From Bacillota bacterium (GTDB lineage Bacteria > Bacillota > Clostridia > Peptostreptococcales > Anaerovoracaceae): a stretch of DNA of 9,953 bases. Below are positions 1-6,390 of this stretch, one piece after another (positions within the stretch are counted from its first letter, which is position 1; each line of letters opens with the position of its first letter). The position numbers were made by a program, and so were the translations under genes. Under the pieces are notes generated by a model. The model was not told the DNA's origin and did not search any database. It saw only the letters and a program-made list of their open reading frames with translations. The stretch covers positions 1 to 9,953 of the forward strand of contig JAEEVI010000082.1 in NCBI GenBank assembly GCA_016287035.1, in the 5' to 3' direction.

Positions 1-15
1 ATGGAGGACATGTAA
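1..15 (+). CDS. 3' end of a convergent plus-strand gene (last codons only)
   Basis: The first 15 bases read ATG GAG GAC ATG TAA, ending in a stop codon seven bases before a strong plus-strand terminator hairpin. A terminator with its T-tract on the plus strand implies a plus-strand transcript arriving from left of the window, and this is the only place its coding region could end nearby. Only four residues and the stop would be visible, so nothing can be said about function. The frame is inferred from position alone; the real gene could end before base 1. Confidence 0.35.
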   Translation: MEDM

Positions 16-21
16 AGCATC

Positions 22-60
22 AAAGGCCTGCGGCTGAACGCCGCAGGCCTTTTTTTATTT
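22..60 (+). terminator. Strong rho-independent terminator, possibly bidirectional
   Basis: A perfect 13-bp stem (22-34 paired with 40-52, core GGCCTGCGGC) closes a 5-base loop (TGAAC) and runs straight into seven T residues, then ATTT. This is a textbook intrinsic terminator for plus-strand transcription. On the minus strand the same hairpin is followed only by TTTGATGCTTT, a weak U-tract, but it lies 39 bases past the stop of the aldo/keto reductase gene. It may therefore also end that convergent transcript with lower efficiency. Confidence 0.9.
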
Positions 61-90
61 CCGCGATACCGGCTGCCAGGACGCCCCGCC

Positions 91-1092
91 TCAAGGCTCC
101 ACGAGCTTCATGTGCGCCGCGGGATACCTCGCGCCGAGTATCTCTATGCTGTCGAGCTTCTCTCTTACCGCCGCGAGCTCTTCCCCGGTAAAGACGACAT
201 TGAGGCTTCCTATGTTCTCCGCCAGCCGGTCCTCCCTCTTCGTTCCCGGAATGGGCACGATAAAATCCTTCTGGGCGAGCAGCCAGGCCAGAGCGATCTG
301 GGACGGCTTCGCGCCCTTTTCTTCGGCAAGCTGTCCGACATATTCCGCCAGAGCGAGGTTGTGCTGATAGTTCTCTCCCTGAAAGCGCGGGATACCGGAA
401 CGGAAGTCCGCGCCCTCGAACTTCGAGCCCCTGTTAAAACGTCCCGTCAGGATGCCCTTTCCGAGCGGCGAGAACGGAACGAAGCCGATCCCGAGCTCCT
501 CGAGCGTCGGGATCACCTCTTTTTCGGGGTCGCGGAAGAACATGGAATACTCGCTCTGCACCGCCGTAACGGGGCAGACCGCGTGAGCTCTCCTTATCGT
601 CTTCGCGTCGGCCTCAGAAAGCCCGAAATGAAGTATCTTCCCTTCCCTTATCAGGTCGGCAGCCGTCGACGCGACCTCCTCGATCGGGACCTTCGGATCC
701 ACGCGGTGCTGATAAAACAGATCGATATGGTCGGTGCGCAGCCTTTTGAGCGATCCCTCGACGCTCCTGCGGATATGCTCAGGATTACTGTTGAGTCCGA
801 ACATATTGCCGGCGTCGTACGAAGCGGCGTCTGCCGGTATGTCCCATCCGAATTTCGTCGCTATCACGACCTCGCTTCGGATCGGCTGAAGCGCCTCTCC
901 GACGATCTCCTCGTTCACGAAAGGTCCGTAGATCTGAGCCGTATCGAAAAACGTGATCCCGGCTTCAGCCGCCCTGCGGATCATCGCCACGGCCTCGCTC
1001 TTTTCGGGGAACGGCGGATAGCTCTGGGAAAAGCCCATGCATCCGAGCCCTATCGCGGAGACCTCAAGACCTCCTATATTTCTTTTTTCCAT
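91..1092 (-). CDS. Aldo/keto reductase, NADPH-dependent type
   Basis: A 333-residue cytosolic oxidoreductase of the aldo/keto reductase superfamily, a single (beta/alpha)8 barrel of full usual length. Such enzymes reduce aldehydes or ketones with NAD(P)H. The catalytic tetrad is visible: Asp50 and Tyr55 in FFDTAQIYG, Lys80 in ATKFGW, and His129 in DLFYQHRVDP. The C-terminal cofactor-binding stretch with IPGTKREDRLAENIG is present. Overall it resembles the YajO/IolS-like or AKR13-type group, but the substrate cannot be read from sequence. The start at 1092 was chosen because AGAGG lies six bases upstream and the protein then begins MEKRNIGGLEVSAIGLGCMG, as family members do. An in-frame ATG at 1137 overlaps the preceding stop but would add an unrelated arginine-rich leader. 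The gene follows the ABC transporter by 41 bases and is probably its operon partner, ending before the left-edge hairpin. Confidence 0.93.
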   Translation of the reverse strand: MEKRNIGGLEVSAIGLGCMGFSQSYPPFPEKSEAVAMIRRAAEAGITFFDTAQIYGPFVNEEIVGEALQPIRSEVVIATKFGWDIPADAASYDAGNMFGLNSNPEHIRRSVEGSLKRLRTDHIDLFYQHRVDPKVPIEEVASTAADLIREGKILHFGLSEADAKTIRRAHAVCPVTAVQSEYSMFFRDPEKEVIPTLEELGIGFVPFSPLGKGILTGRFNRGSKFEGADFRSGIPRFQGENYQHNLALAEYVGQLAEEKGAKPSQIALAWLLAQKDFIVPIPGTKREDRLAENIGSLNVVFTGEELAAVREKLDSIEILGARYPAAHMKLVEP

Positions 1093-1133
1093 GTTTTCCT
1101 CTCTTTCGAACGCGCCGCGGCGGTAAGGCCGCG

Positions 1134-2960
1134 TCATTCCTCCGGCCTGCTGAACTGCGTCTCGTAAAGCTCGGTGTAGACGCCTCCGAGCGCTACGAGA
1201 TCCCTGTGCTGGCCGTGCTCGACGATCCTTCCGTCCTTAAGCACGAATATCTCGTCGGCCGCCAGTATCGTCGACAGCCTGTGAGCGATAAGAATGCTCG
1301 TCCGCTCCTTTATGATCGGCTCTATGGCGTCCTGTATCTTCTTCTCCGATATGGAATCGAGCGCGGACGTCGCCTCGTCGAATATCAGCAGCGCAGGATC
1401 CTTTAGGAGCACCCTCGCGATCGATATGCGCTGCTTCTCTCCGCCGGAAAGCTTGAGGCCCCTGTTCCCGACCATCGCGTCCAGCCCGTCGGGCTGGGCC
1501 TGCACGAAGTCGTAGATGTTCGCGCGTCTGCAGGCCTGTATCATATCCTCTTCCGTCGCGTCAGGCTTCGCGTAGAGCAGGTTCTCGCGGATCGTGCCGT
1601 TGAACAGATACGTCTCCTGCGACACTATGCCGACGCTCTGCCTCAGCAGATCCAGCTTTATGGCGCGCACGTCGACGCCGTCGAGCCGCACGTTGCCGCC
1701 CGTCACGTCGTACAGACGGGGGATCAGGTTTATTATCGTGCTCTTTCCGGAGCCGGAGGGCCCGACGATGGCCATGCTCTTTCCGCTCTCGAGCTTAAAG
1801 CTCACGTCCTTGAGTATCTGCCTGCCCTTTTCGTACCAGAAATCGACGTGCGAGAACTCGACGCTGCCGGTTATATTTTTCATGGGAGTAGGCCTGTGCG
1901 GAGTCGTCACCTCGGGCCTCATGTCGAAGTATTCGAAGATCCTGCTGAACAGCGCCATCGAGCGCATCCAGTCGACCTGGATGTTGAGCAGGCTGTTTAC
2001 GGGCATGTAAGTCTTCCCCAGAAGCGCCACGAGCACCGTTATATCGCCCACGGTTAGCGAGCTGTCGTACTTCATCATGAGCAGACCGCCGACGAAATAG
2101 AGCAGCATCGGACCGATGTTCGTGACCGTGGACAGCACCATGAAGAACCAGCGGCCGGCCATGCGCTCCTTGATGTTGAGGCTGACCATCCGCTCGTTCA
2201 CGCTCCTGTAGCGCTCGTACTCGTGATTCTCCCGGCCGAACAGCTTTACGAGGAGCTGTCCGCTGACAGAAAGCGTCTCGTTGAGTATGCCGTTGACCTC
2301 GTCGTTCGCCTCCTGAGCCTCGCGCGTGAGCGTCCATCTCGTCTTTCCCGCCCTTCTGGTCGGAAGCACGAAAAGAGGTATGACCGCCATGCCGAGCAGC
2401 GCCAACACCCAGCTCTTCCTGAACATCGCGACCAGCGCGAAGACGAGCGTGATCGAATTCGACAGGATGCTCCTGAACGTGCTCGTTATGACGGACTCGA
2501 CGCCGTCGATATCGCTCGTCATCCTCGTGATTATGTCGCCCTGGTTGTTCGAGGTGAAGAACCTCTGCGACATCATCTGCAGGTGCCTGTACATCTGGTT
2601 GCGCATATCGAAGGTTATATGCTGCGCGATCCAGGAATTCAGGTAGCTCTCGGCGACTCCGATGAGGTTCACGAGCAGAGTCACGCTGAGAGACATAATT
2701 ATGTATATGACAAGCAGCCTCATATCTCTTCCTATGAGGCCTTTGTCGATTATCTTTCCTGTGAATATGGATGGGAGGATATTGAATACCGAAGACGCGG
2801 CGATGCACACGAGAACGAGCGCGAGCTGCTTCCAGTACGGCTCGAGATACGAAAAGACTCTTTTAAGGAGCTCCGGCGTCACCTTCGGCTGAGCCGCCTT
2901 CTCCTCTTCCGTCATGTAATGACCGCCCGGTCCTCCGGGCCCGCCTCTTCCTCCAGGCAT
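1134..2960 (-). CDS. ABC exporter half-transporter (membrane domain fused to ATPase)
   Basis: A 608-residue multidrug/lipid-type ABC exporter of the MsbA/LmrA class. The membrane domain (about 45-325) has six predicted helices, and the nucleotide-binding domain spans about 365-605. All ATPase motifs look intact: Walker A GPSGSGKST (400-408), Q-loop Gln448, signature LSGGEKQR (504-511), Walker B LLIFDEA (524-530) and switch His560. No second half-transporter is in the window, and with both ATP-site halves canonical it could work as a homodimer; the substrate is unknown. The N-terminus is glycine-rich (MPGGRGGPGGPGGHY), then charged, before the first helix. The start at 2960 is five bases after the DUF4298 stop, with GGGGT about eight bases upstream. 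Met16 (2915) is a possible alternative. Reading further upstream to 3248 only gives an arginine-rich out-of-frame version of the DUF4298 gene. The tight spacing indicates translation coupled to DUF4298. Confidence 0.94.
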   Translation of the reverse strand: MPGGRGGPGGPGGHYMTEEEKAAQPKVTPELLKRVFSYLEPYWKQLALVLVCIAASSVFNILPSIFTGKIIDKGLIGRDMRLLVIYIIMSLSVTLLVNLIGVAESYLNSWIAQHITFDMRNQMYRHLQMMSQRFFTSNNQGDIITRMTSDIDGVESVITSTFRSILSNSITLVFALVAMFRKSWVLALLGMAVIPLFVLPTRRAGKTRWTLTREAQEANDEVNGILNETLSVSGQLLVKLFGRENHEYERYRSVNERMVSLNIKERMAGRWFFMVLSTVTNIGPMLLYFVGGLLMMKYDSSLTVGDITVLVALLGKTYMPVNSLLNIQVDWMRSMALFSRIFEYFDMRPEVTTPHRPTPMKNITGSVEFSHVDFWYEKGRQILKDVSFKLESGKSMAIVGPSGSGKSTIINLIPRLYDVTGGNVRLDGVDVRAIKLDLLRQSVGIVSQETYLFNGTIRENLLYAKPDATEEDMIQACRRANIYDFVQAQPDGLDAMVGNRGLKLSGGEKQRISIARVLLKDPALLIFDEATSALDSISEKKIQDAIEPIIKERTSILIAHRLSTILAADEIFVLKDGRIVEHGQHRDLVALGGVYTELYETQFSRPEE

Positions 2961-2965
2961 ATGAG

Positions 2966-3289
2966 CTACCCCAGATCGTTCTCCGCGAGATACGTAAGAA
3001 GGCGCAGCATGCGGACCGAGAGCCCCCGGTTCTCCGTCAGAAGATCGTACACCGCGTCCTCCGACAGCACGCCGCGCGGCAGCTCTTCGGGAGGAGGAAG
3101 CTCGCCTGCCTCGTCTGCCTCGAAATCGTCCATCCAAAGCGCGCTCTCGTAATAATCCGAGAGCTTCTTTAACCGCTCGAGCGAATCCTCGTACGCGGAC
3201 AAGGCTTCGGACAGCCTGCCGACAGCCTCGGCCGAAGCGCTGAGGCATGTCTCCATCTCTCTGATCCTGTCTGTTCTGTCGTTCTGCAT
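2966..3289 (-). CDS. DUF4298 family protein, small and cytosolic
   Basis: A 107-residue acidic protein that I recognise as DUF4298, a family of about 100 residues common in Firmicutes with no established function. The first half (about 5-50) is a helical, heptad-like stretch that could form a coiled coil. The most characteristic part is YYESALWMDDFEADEAGELP (46-65), followed by RGVLSEDAVYDLLTENR (72-88). There is no signal peptide or membrane segment, so it should be cytosolic. The start at 3289 has only a weak GGAT-type ribosome site; Met12 is an alternative but would remove conserved N-terminal helix. Its stop lies five bases before the ABC transporter start, and an extended -10 promoter element lies 39 bases upstream, so it is probably the first gene of the DUF4298-ABC-aldo/keto reductase unit. 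A regulatory or accessory role for the transporter is possible but is inference. Confidence 0.85.
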   Translation of the reverse strand: MQNDRTDRIREMETCLSASAEAVGRLSEALSAYEDSLERLKKLSDYYESALWMDDFEADEAGELPPPEELPRGVLSEDAVYDLLTENRGLSVRMLRLLTYLAENDLG

Positions 3290-3293
3290 TTAT

Positions 3294-3326
3294 CCGATAT
3301 TTCTGATCTTTGATCTGCCGATATTT
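3294..3326 (-). repeat. Small repeat cluster in the DUF4298 leader
   Basis: Read on the minus strand, two copies of AAATATCGG (3318-3326 and 3294-3302) flank two copies of AGATCA (3311-3316 and 3304-3309) that form GATC-AAA-GATC. The cluster sits between the predicted -10 element and the start codon, in the probable 5' untranslated region or across the transcription start. It could be a binding site for a regulator, or chance similarity in an AT-rich spacer. The copies are short, so weight is low. Confidence 0.4.
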
Positions 3327-3327
3327 G

Positions 3328-3336
3328 ATTATATCA
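3328..3336 (-). promoter_or_regulatory. Extended -10 promoter element for the DUF4298-ABC unit
   Basis: The minus strand reads TGATATAAT, a perfect TGn-TATAAT extended -10. Its TGA is also the stop codon of the acetyltransferase gene. The best upstream -35 candidate is TTCGAA (3352-3357) with an 18-bp spacer, only three of six matches to TTGACA, which is tolerable for an extended -10 promoter. Transcription would start near 3321, giving a leader of about 32 bases before the DUF4298 start codon. Confidence 0.55.
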
Positions 3337-3840
3337 CTTCGCCGCGGTTTTTTCGAACGCCAGCCGCGGATAGTCGTCCTCTTCCACGTATATCGTTCCG
3401 CAGCGGACGAATCCGAGCTTTCCGAGAAGGCTCTGCATGACGGTATTGTCGCCGTGAGTGTCGATCCTCAGATGGCCGCACTGTCTGAACGCCCAGTCTA
3501 TGCAGAACGCTCCGATGCCCTTTTCAGAACCGTCGGACGCGATCCTGTGGACGACGCCGTACGGACCGCCGGCAAGCCATTCCCCTTCCGTTATCTCCCT
3601 GTACGTCGGCTCGATATCCTCGCCCTGCGCGAAGAAGAACGTTCCGATGACGCGTCCTTCACCGTTTACGCAGACATAGCTGTTTCCGGATCTTATGTCG
3701 CTTCGTATGAGATCCTCCGGCGGCCAGTTCGTCGGCCCCCACTGGTGCGGATTCCCGTGCTCCGCCATGAATCTCCTCGCGAAGCCGTATATCTCCATTA
3801 TCCTCGGAACGTCCCGTTCCGTCGATTTTCTTATTTCCAT
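3334..3840 (-). CDS. GNAT family N-acetyltransferase
   Basis: A 168-residue single-domain acyl-CoA-dependent N-acetyltransferase of the Gcn5-related fold and usual length. The acetyl-CoA pyrophosphate loop lies in VVHRIASDGSEKGIGAFCIDW (about 96-116), with the R/Q-x-x-G-x-G/A type motif as EKGIGA. The following RIDTHGDNTVMQSLLGKLGF (125-144) is the usual alpha4/beta motif B, and CGTIYVEE closes the domain. The RIDTH-DN-M pattern belongs to a common Firmicutes subgroup of unassigned substrate. The start at 3840 gives the standard GNAT opening MEIRKSTERDVPRIMEIY; the ribosome site is weak (AAGA close to ATG, GGGA further up). It follows the sirtuin gene by 28 bases, so the two are probably cotranscribed. 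Pairing an acetyltransferase with a sirtuin suggests opposing protein modification, but the sirtuin has an altered active site and the substrate here is unknown, so that remains speculation. Confidence 0.9.
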   Translation of the reverse strand: MEIRKSTERDVPRIMEIYGFARRFMAEHGNPHQWGPTNWPPEDLIRSDIRSGNSYVCVNGEGRVIGTFFFAQGEDIEPTYREITEGEWLAGGPYGVVHRIASDGSEKGIGAFCIDWAFRQCGHLRIDTHGDNTVMQSLLGKLGFVRCGTIYVEEDDYPRLAFEKTAAK

Positions 3841-3868
3841 TCTTGATCGATCCCGTTATTGAAAACTG

Positions 3869-4813
3869 TCACATCAGGAGCTTTATCACTTCACCGCTGT
3901 CGCCGCCGATGCAGACTGACCGGCGTCTTATCCGGTCGGGGCAGTACGCCTCGTCACGGTTCAGGCAGGCGTAAAACGCCTTCGGGTTCTCGTCCGTCAT
4001 CTGCCAGAACGGATATTTTATGATGACAGGGGTGTTCATGCCGACGCCGATCTCGAGGAACAGGATATGCGAGCCTTCGTGCTTTTTAAGGAAAGCGGCG
4101 TACGCCGCAGCGGCTCTGTGCCAGCCCTCGTCCTCCACGAATGAATCGTCGGACCGCAGATTCATGGTCATGTCCGCGCCGTCGTCCGGGCATTTCGGGA
4201 TGAGAGAGGACGGTATCTCCATCTTTATCCGGCCGTCCGCGGGCGGCTCGAATATCCCCCCGTCGCCCCCGGCGAAGCCCTGCGCCCGCATCGCCCGCGC
4301 GACCCAGTCCTCGTTTTCGTACGTCCTGCGGTTGCGCGGATCGGTGCTCTGGAACAGTCCGTAATCCCCCTGCGTATAGAAAAGGCGGTCCCTGCTGAAA
4401 CCGGCCTTTTGGAAGCAGTGATCGACGTTCGTCGTGATGACGAAGTAGTCCCTGTCCTTCACGAGCGAGAGAAGATCTTCGTATACAGGCTTCGGAGGAT
4501 CCATGTACCGGTTTATGTATATGTACCGCGCCCAGTAGGCCCAGAATATCTCCTTCGAAGGGTACGGAAAGAACCCTCCCGAATACATATCGCGGATCCC
4601 GTATTCACGTATGAAGTCCGGGAACCACCTCTCGAACCGCTCGCCCGTGTAAATGAAACCGGCAGAGGTGGAAAGCCCCGCGCCGGCGCCGATAACGACA
4701 GCCTCCGCCGAGTCCAGCTCGGATCTCAGGATCGCTATAGCCTCGCCGCGCGCAAGGTCTTCCGGCTCCGCGCCGGAAGGATTACCTCCCGTAAGTGTCT
4801 GAAAAATGCTCAT
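3869..4813 (-). CDS. SIR2-family (SirTM-like) protein with altered active site
   Basis: A 314-residue sirtuin-fold protein that should bind NAD+. The Rossmann NAD motif is GAGAGLSTSAGF (42-53) and the ribose-binding TTNVD is at 127-131 (Asn129, Asp131). The conserved late segment LEIGVGMNTPVIIKYPFW (253-270) and the C-terminal RSVCIGGDSGEVI are present. Where deacetylases carry the catalytic His of LHG, this protein has TQGDYG, with Gln148 in place of His. From memory, that substitution marks class M sirtuins (SirTM), which ADP-ribosylate rather than deacylate. Relatives I recall read FQCS-PCH and PKCPxCG around the structural zinc; here the positions are Ser156, Arg160, Cys208 and Asp211, so the zinc site appears lost. 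The usual SirTM neighbours (macrodomain, GcvH-like carrier, lipoate ligase) are absent. The start is uncertain: ATG at 4813 was preferred, while TTG at 4828 with AGG four bases upstream is possible. Confidence 0.85.
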   Translation of the reverse strand: MSIFQTLTGGNPSGAEPEDLARGEAIAILRSELDSAEAVVIGAGAGLSTSAGFIYTGERFERWFPDFIREYGIRDMYSGGFFPYPSKEIFWAYWARYIYINRYMDPPKPVYEDLLSLVKDRDYFVITTNVDHCFQKAGFSRDRLFYTQGDYGLFQSTDPRNRRTYENEDWVARAMRAQGFAGGDGGIFEPPADGRIKMEIPSSLIPKCPDDGADMTMNLRSDDSFVEDEGWHRAAAAYAAFLKKHEGSHILFLEIGVGMNTPVIIKYPFWQMTDENPKAFYACLNRDEAYCPDRIRRRSVCIGGDSGEVIKLLM

Positions 4814-4856
4814 TTCTTTTAAAGCCAAAATACCTGCTCGTATTTGCGATCCGGCG

Positions 4857-6380
4857 CTATCTCCGTCGGTCTATCCCGTTTTCCCTGTAATAGCGCTCCT
4901 TGTCCTCGTACATGCGCGCGTCGGCGATGCGCTCAAGCTCGTCGATCTCCGCGTCCGGCTCGTCCTTTTTTGAAGCATAGCCGACGGACATCGTCATGGT
5001 ATCGGAGTATACGCCGTGCCAGGCCCCGGCGTGGCTGCGTATCTCGCTGAAGATCGCTTCCGGTTCGTCCGTGTGGACGATCGCTATGAATTCGTCTCCG
5101 CCGGTCCTGTACACCTTTCCCTTGTTCCTCACGGCCAGGGCGAGGCAGTCGGCAGCGCCTTTTATCAGCTCGTCGCCCGCGGCGTGCCCCTTCTGATCGT
5201 TCACCTTCTTGAGGCCGTTGACGTCGACCGAGAACAGCACGAATCCGTCGCCGAGTCCTTTCAGCTTATATTCTTCGAGATCCTCATCGTAGCAGCGGCG
5301 GTTGTAGAGCCTCGTCATCTCGTCCGTGAGGGAGAGCCTTATGAGATGCTCCTCGCGGCGCTTCTCCTCGTCGACGTTTCTGGTCGTATAGATGACGGTG
5401 TTCGGTATGCGGTCTGATGTGGAATCGACGGTTATATACTGCGCGCGGAACCAGCCCTTGACCACGTCTATGAAGTCCGCGCTTATGATCTTCTTTCCGG
5501 TCAGCCGGGCCCTCACGGTCCTTATGTCCGTAAACTTGAGGAAATCGTCGAGCTGATCGGGCATCACGCGGAGCTTCAGCTTCTGGTTCATCTGAGTATG
5601 CGTCTGCGCCTGCATGTCGATCGAGATCTTCTGTTTTTCCGCGCTGCGCAGCGACATCTCGGTATTGTCGACGAAGCTTATGAGATTGACGTTGTCGTAG
5701 ATCTCGGCCATCGAGTCGAGGATCTCGAGCTCCTCCTTCATCTCGGATTCGTGCTTCTTTATGACCTTGTGCTGCTCGAACATATCCCTGAAATTATCCA
5801 CGGTGATCTTGCTGATCATGAGCCCGGATATGAGCATTATGACGGTCTCTATGGTGAATCCGCCGAAGGTGTTCACGAAGTACGCGAAAGCCGTGTCCGC
5901 GTCGGCGCGCAGGCCGGCGTAATGCGGTGAGACGAGCCAGGTCGACATGAACATCATCGCGTAGTTAACGACGAGCGCGAAGATATAGATGCGCCTGTCG
6001 CAGAACAGCAGGCTCAGCAGCGGCACGAGGAACCACGTGAGGAATATCGAGACGTGCGAGCACGCCATGTATACGAGAAGTATGTTGAGCGACAGCAGCG
6101 CGGCGATGCTCGTCACGACCGAGCCCGGGAACTTCCTGAGCAGGATCAGATGGATCGACGCCATCACGCACACCGCGGCGGATATCACGACGCACGTCGT
6201 ATAGGTGATGTCGGGGAAAACGCCGCCCTTTATGCCGAGCGCTATCGCGGGTCCTGTAACGACGAAAGCCCAGAGGATCGTATTCAGATATCTGTTTACG
6301 CGTATACGGTTTTTCAATATGAATTCGTCGAATACGAACGTTCCGTCCACGTACGGAAACGCGCTTTCTGCGTCTTTCAT
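4857..6380 (-). CDS. Membrane-anchored diguanylate cyclase with PAS-like and GGDEF domains
   Basis: A 507-residue inner-membrane signalling protein expected to make cyclic di-GMP from two GTP. Six hydrophobic helices lie at about 34-50, 59-82, 88-106, 110-127, 131-150 and 173-191, followed by a charged helical linker, a PAS-like region (about 222-340) and a GGDEF domain (347-500). The GGDEF domain has the LTDEMTRLYNRR entry motif, metal-binding Asp386 in DVNGLKKVND, and an intact GGDEF at 427-431, so activity is likely. The inhibitory I-site RxxD reads RNKG (418-421), so product inhibition is probably lost. No EAL or HD-GYP domain is present. The start at 6380 was chosen because AAGGAG lies three bases upstream and overlaps the phosphoketolase TAA; earlier in-frame ATGs lie inside the phosphoketolase gene. 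The signal sensed by the membrane part is unknown. Confidence 0.92.
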   Translation of the reverse strand: MKDAESAFPYVDGTFVFDEFILKNRIRVNRYLNTILWAFVVTGPAIALGIKGGVFPDITYTTCVVISAAVCVMASIHLILLRKFPGSVVTSIAALLSLNILLVYMACSHVSIFLTWFLVPLLSLLFCDRRIYIFALVVNYAMMFMSTWLVSPHYAGLRADADTAFAYFVNTFGGFTIETVIMLISGLMISKITVDNFRDMFEQHKVIKKHESEMKEELEILDSMAEIYDNVNLISFVDNTEMSLRSAEKQKISIDMQAQTHTQMNQKLKLRVMPDQLDDFLKFTDIRTVRARLTGKKIISADFIDVVKGWFRAQYITVDSTSDRIPNTVIYTTRNVDEEKRREEHLIRLSLTDEMTRLYNRRCYDEDLEEYKLKGLGDGFVLFSVDVNGLKKVNDQKGHAAGDELIKGAADCLALAVRNKGKVYRTGGDEFIAIVHTDEPEAIFSEIRSHAGAWHGVYSDTMTMSVGYASKKDEPDAEIDELERIADARMYEDKERYYRENGIDRRR

Positions 6381-6383
6381 GCT

Positions 6384-6390
6384 CTCCTTA
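6384..6390 (-). promoter_or_regulatory. Ribosome-binding site fused to the phosphoketolase stop codon
   Basis: On the minus strand the junction reads TAAGGAGAGCATG: the TAA stop of phosphoketolase supplies the AA of the AAGGAG ribosome site for the diguanylate cyclase, whose ATG follows after three bases. A second GGAGG lies 13 bases upstream of the ATG, inside the last phosphoketolase codons. This arrangement decides the start codon and favours coupled translation. Confidence 0.75.

Noticed and set aside
1093..1137. Earlier ATG for the aldo/keto reductase overlapping the ABC transporter stop
   Set aside because: It adds 15 unrelated residues and its GGAGG is almost touching the ATG; the start at 1092 has proper spacing and a family-typical N-terminus.
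112..1167. Long open frame on the plus strand opposite the aldo/keto reductase
   Set aside because: It is antisense to a gene with an intact catalytic tetrad and is arginine-rich with no recognisable motif; GC-rich codon bias keeps the opposite frame open.
1795..2808. 337-codon minus-strand frame inside the ABC transporter
   Set aside because: A histidine- and arginine-rich shadow frame of the transporter gene, with no motif and no ribosome site.
2961..3248. N-terminal extension of the ABC transporter by 96 residues
   Set aside because: The extension is arginine-rich, matches no transporter, and lies out of frame within the DUF4298 gene; the glycine-rich start at 2960 is family-like.
4828..4845. 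AAATAC/GTATTT inverted repeat upstream of the sirtuin gene
   Set aside because: Only six AT-rich pairs around a six-base loop and no T-tract; too weak for a terminator or a convincing operator.
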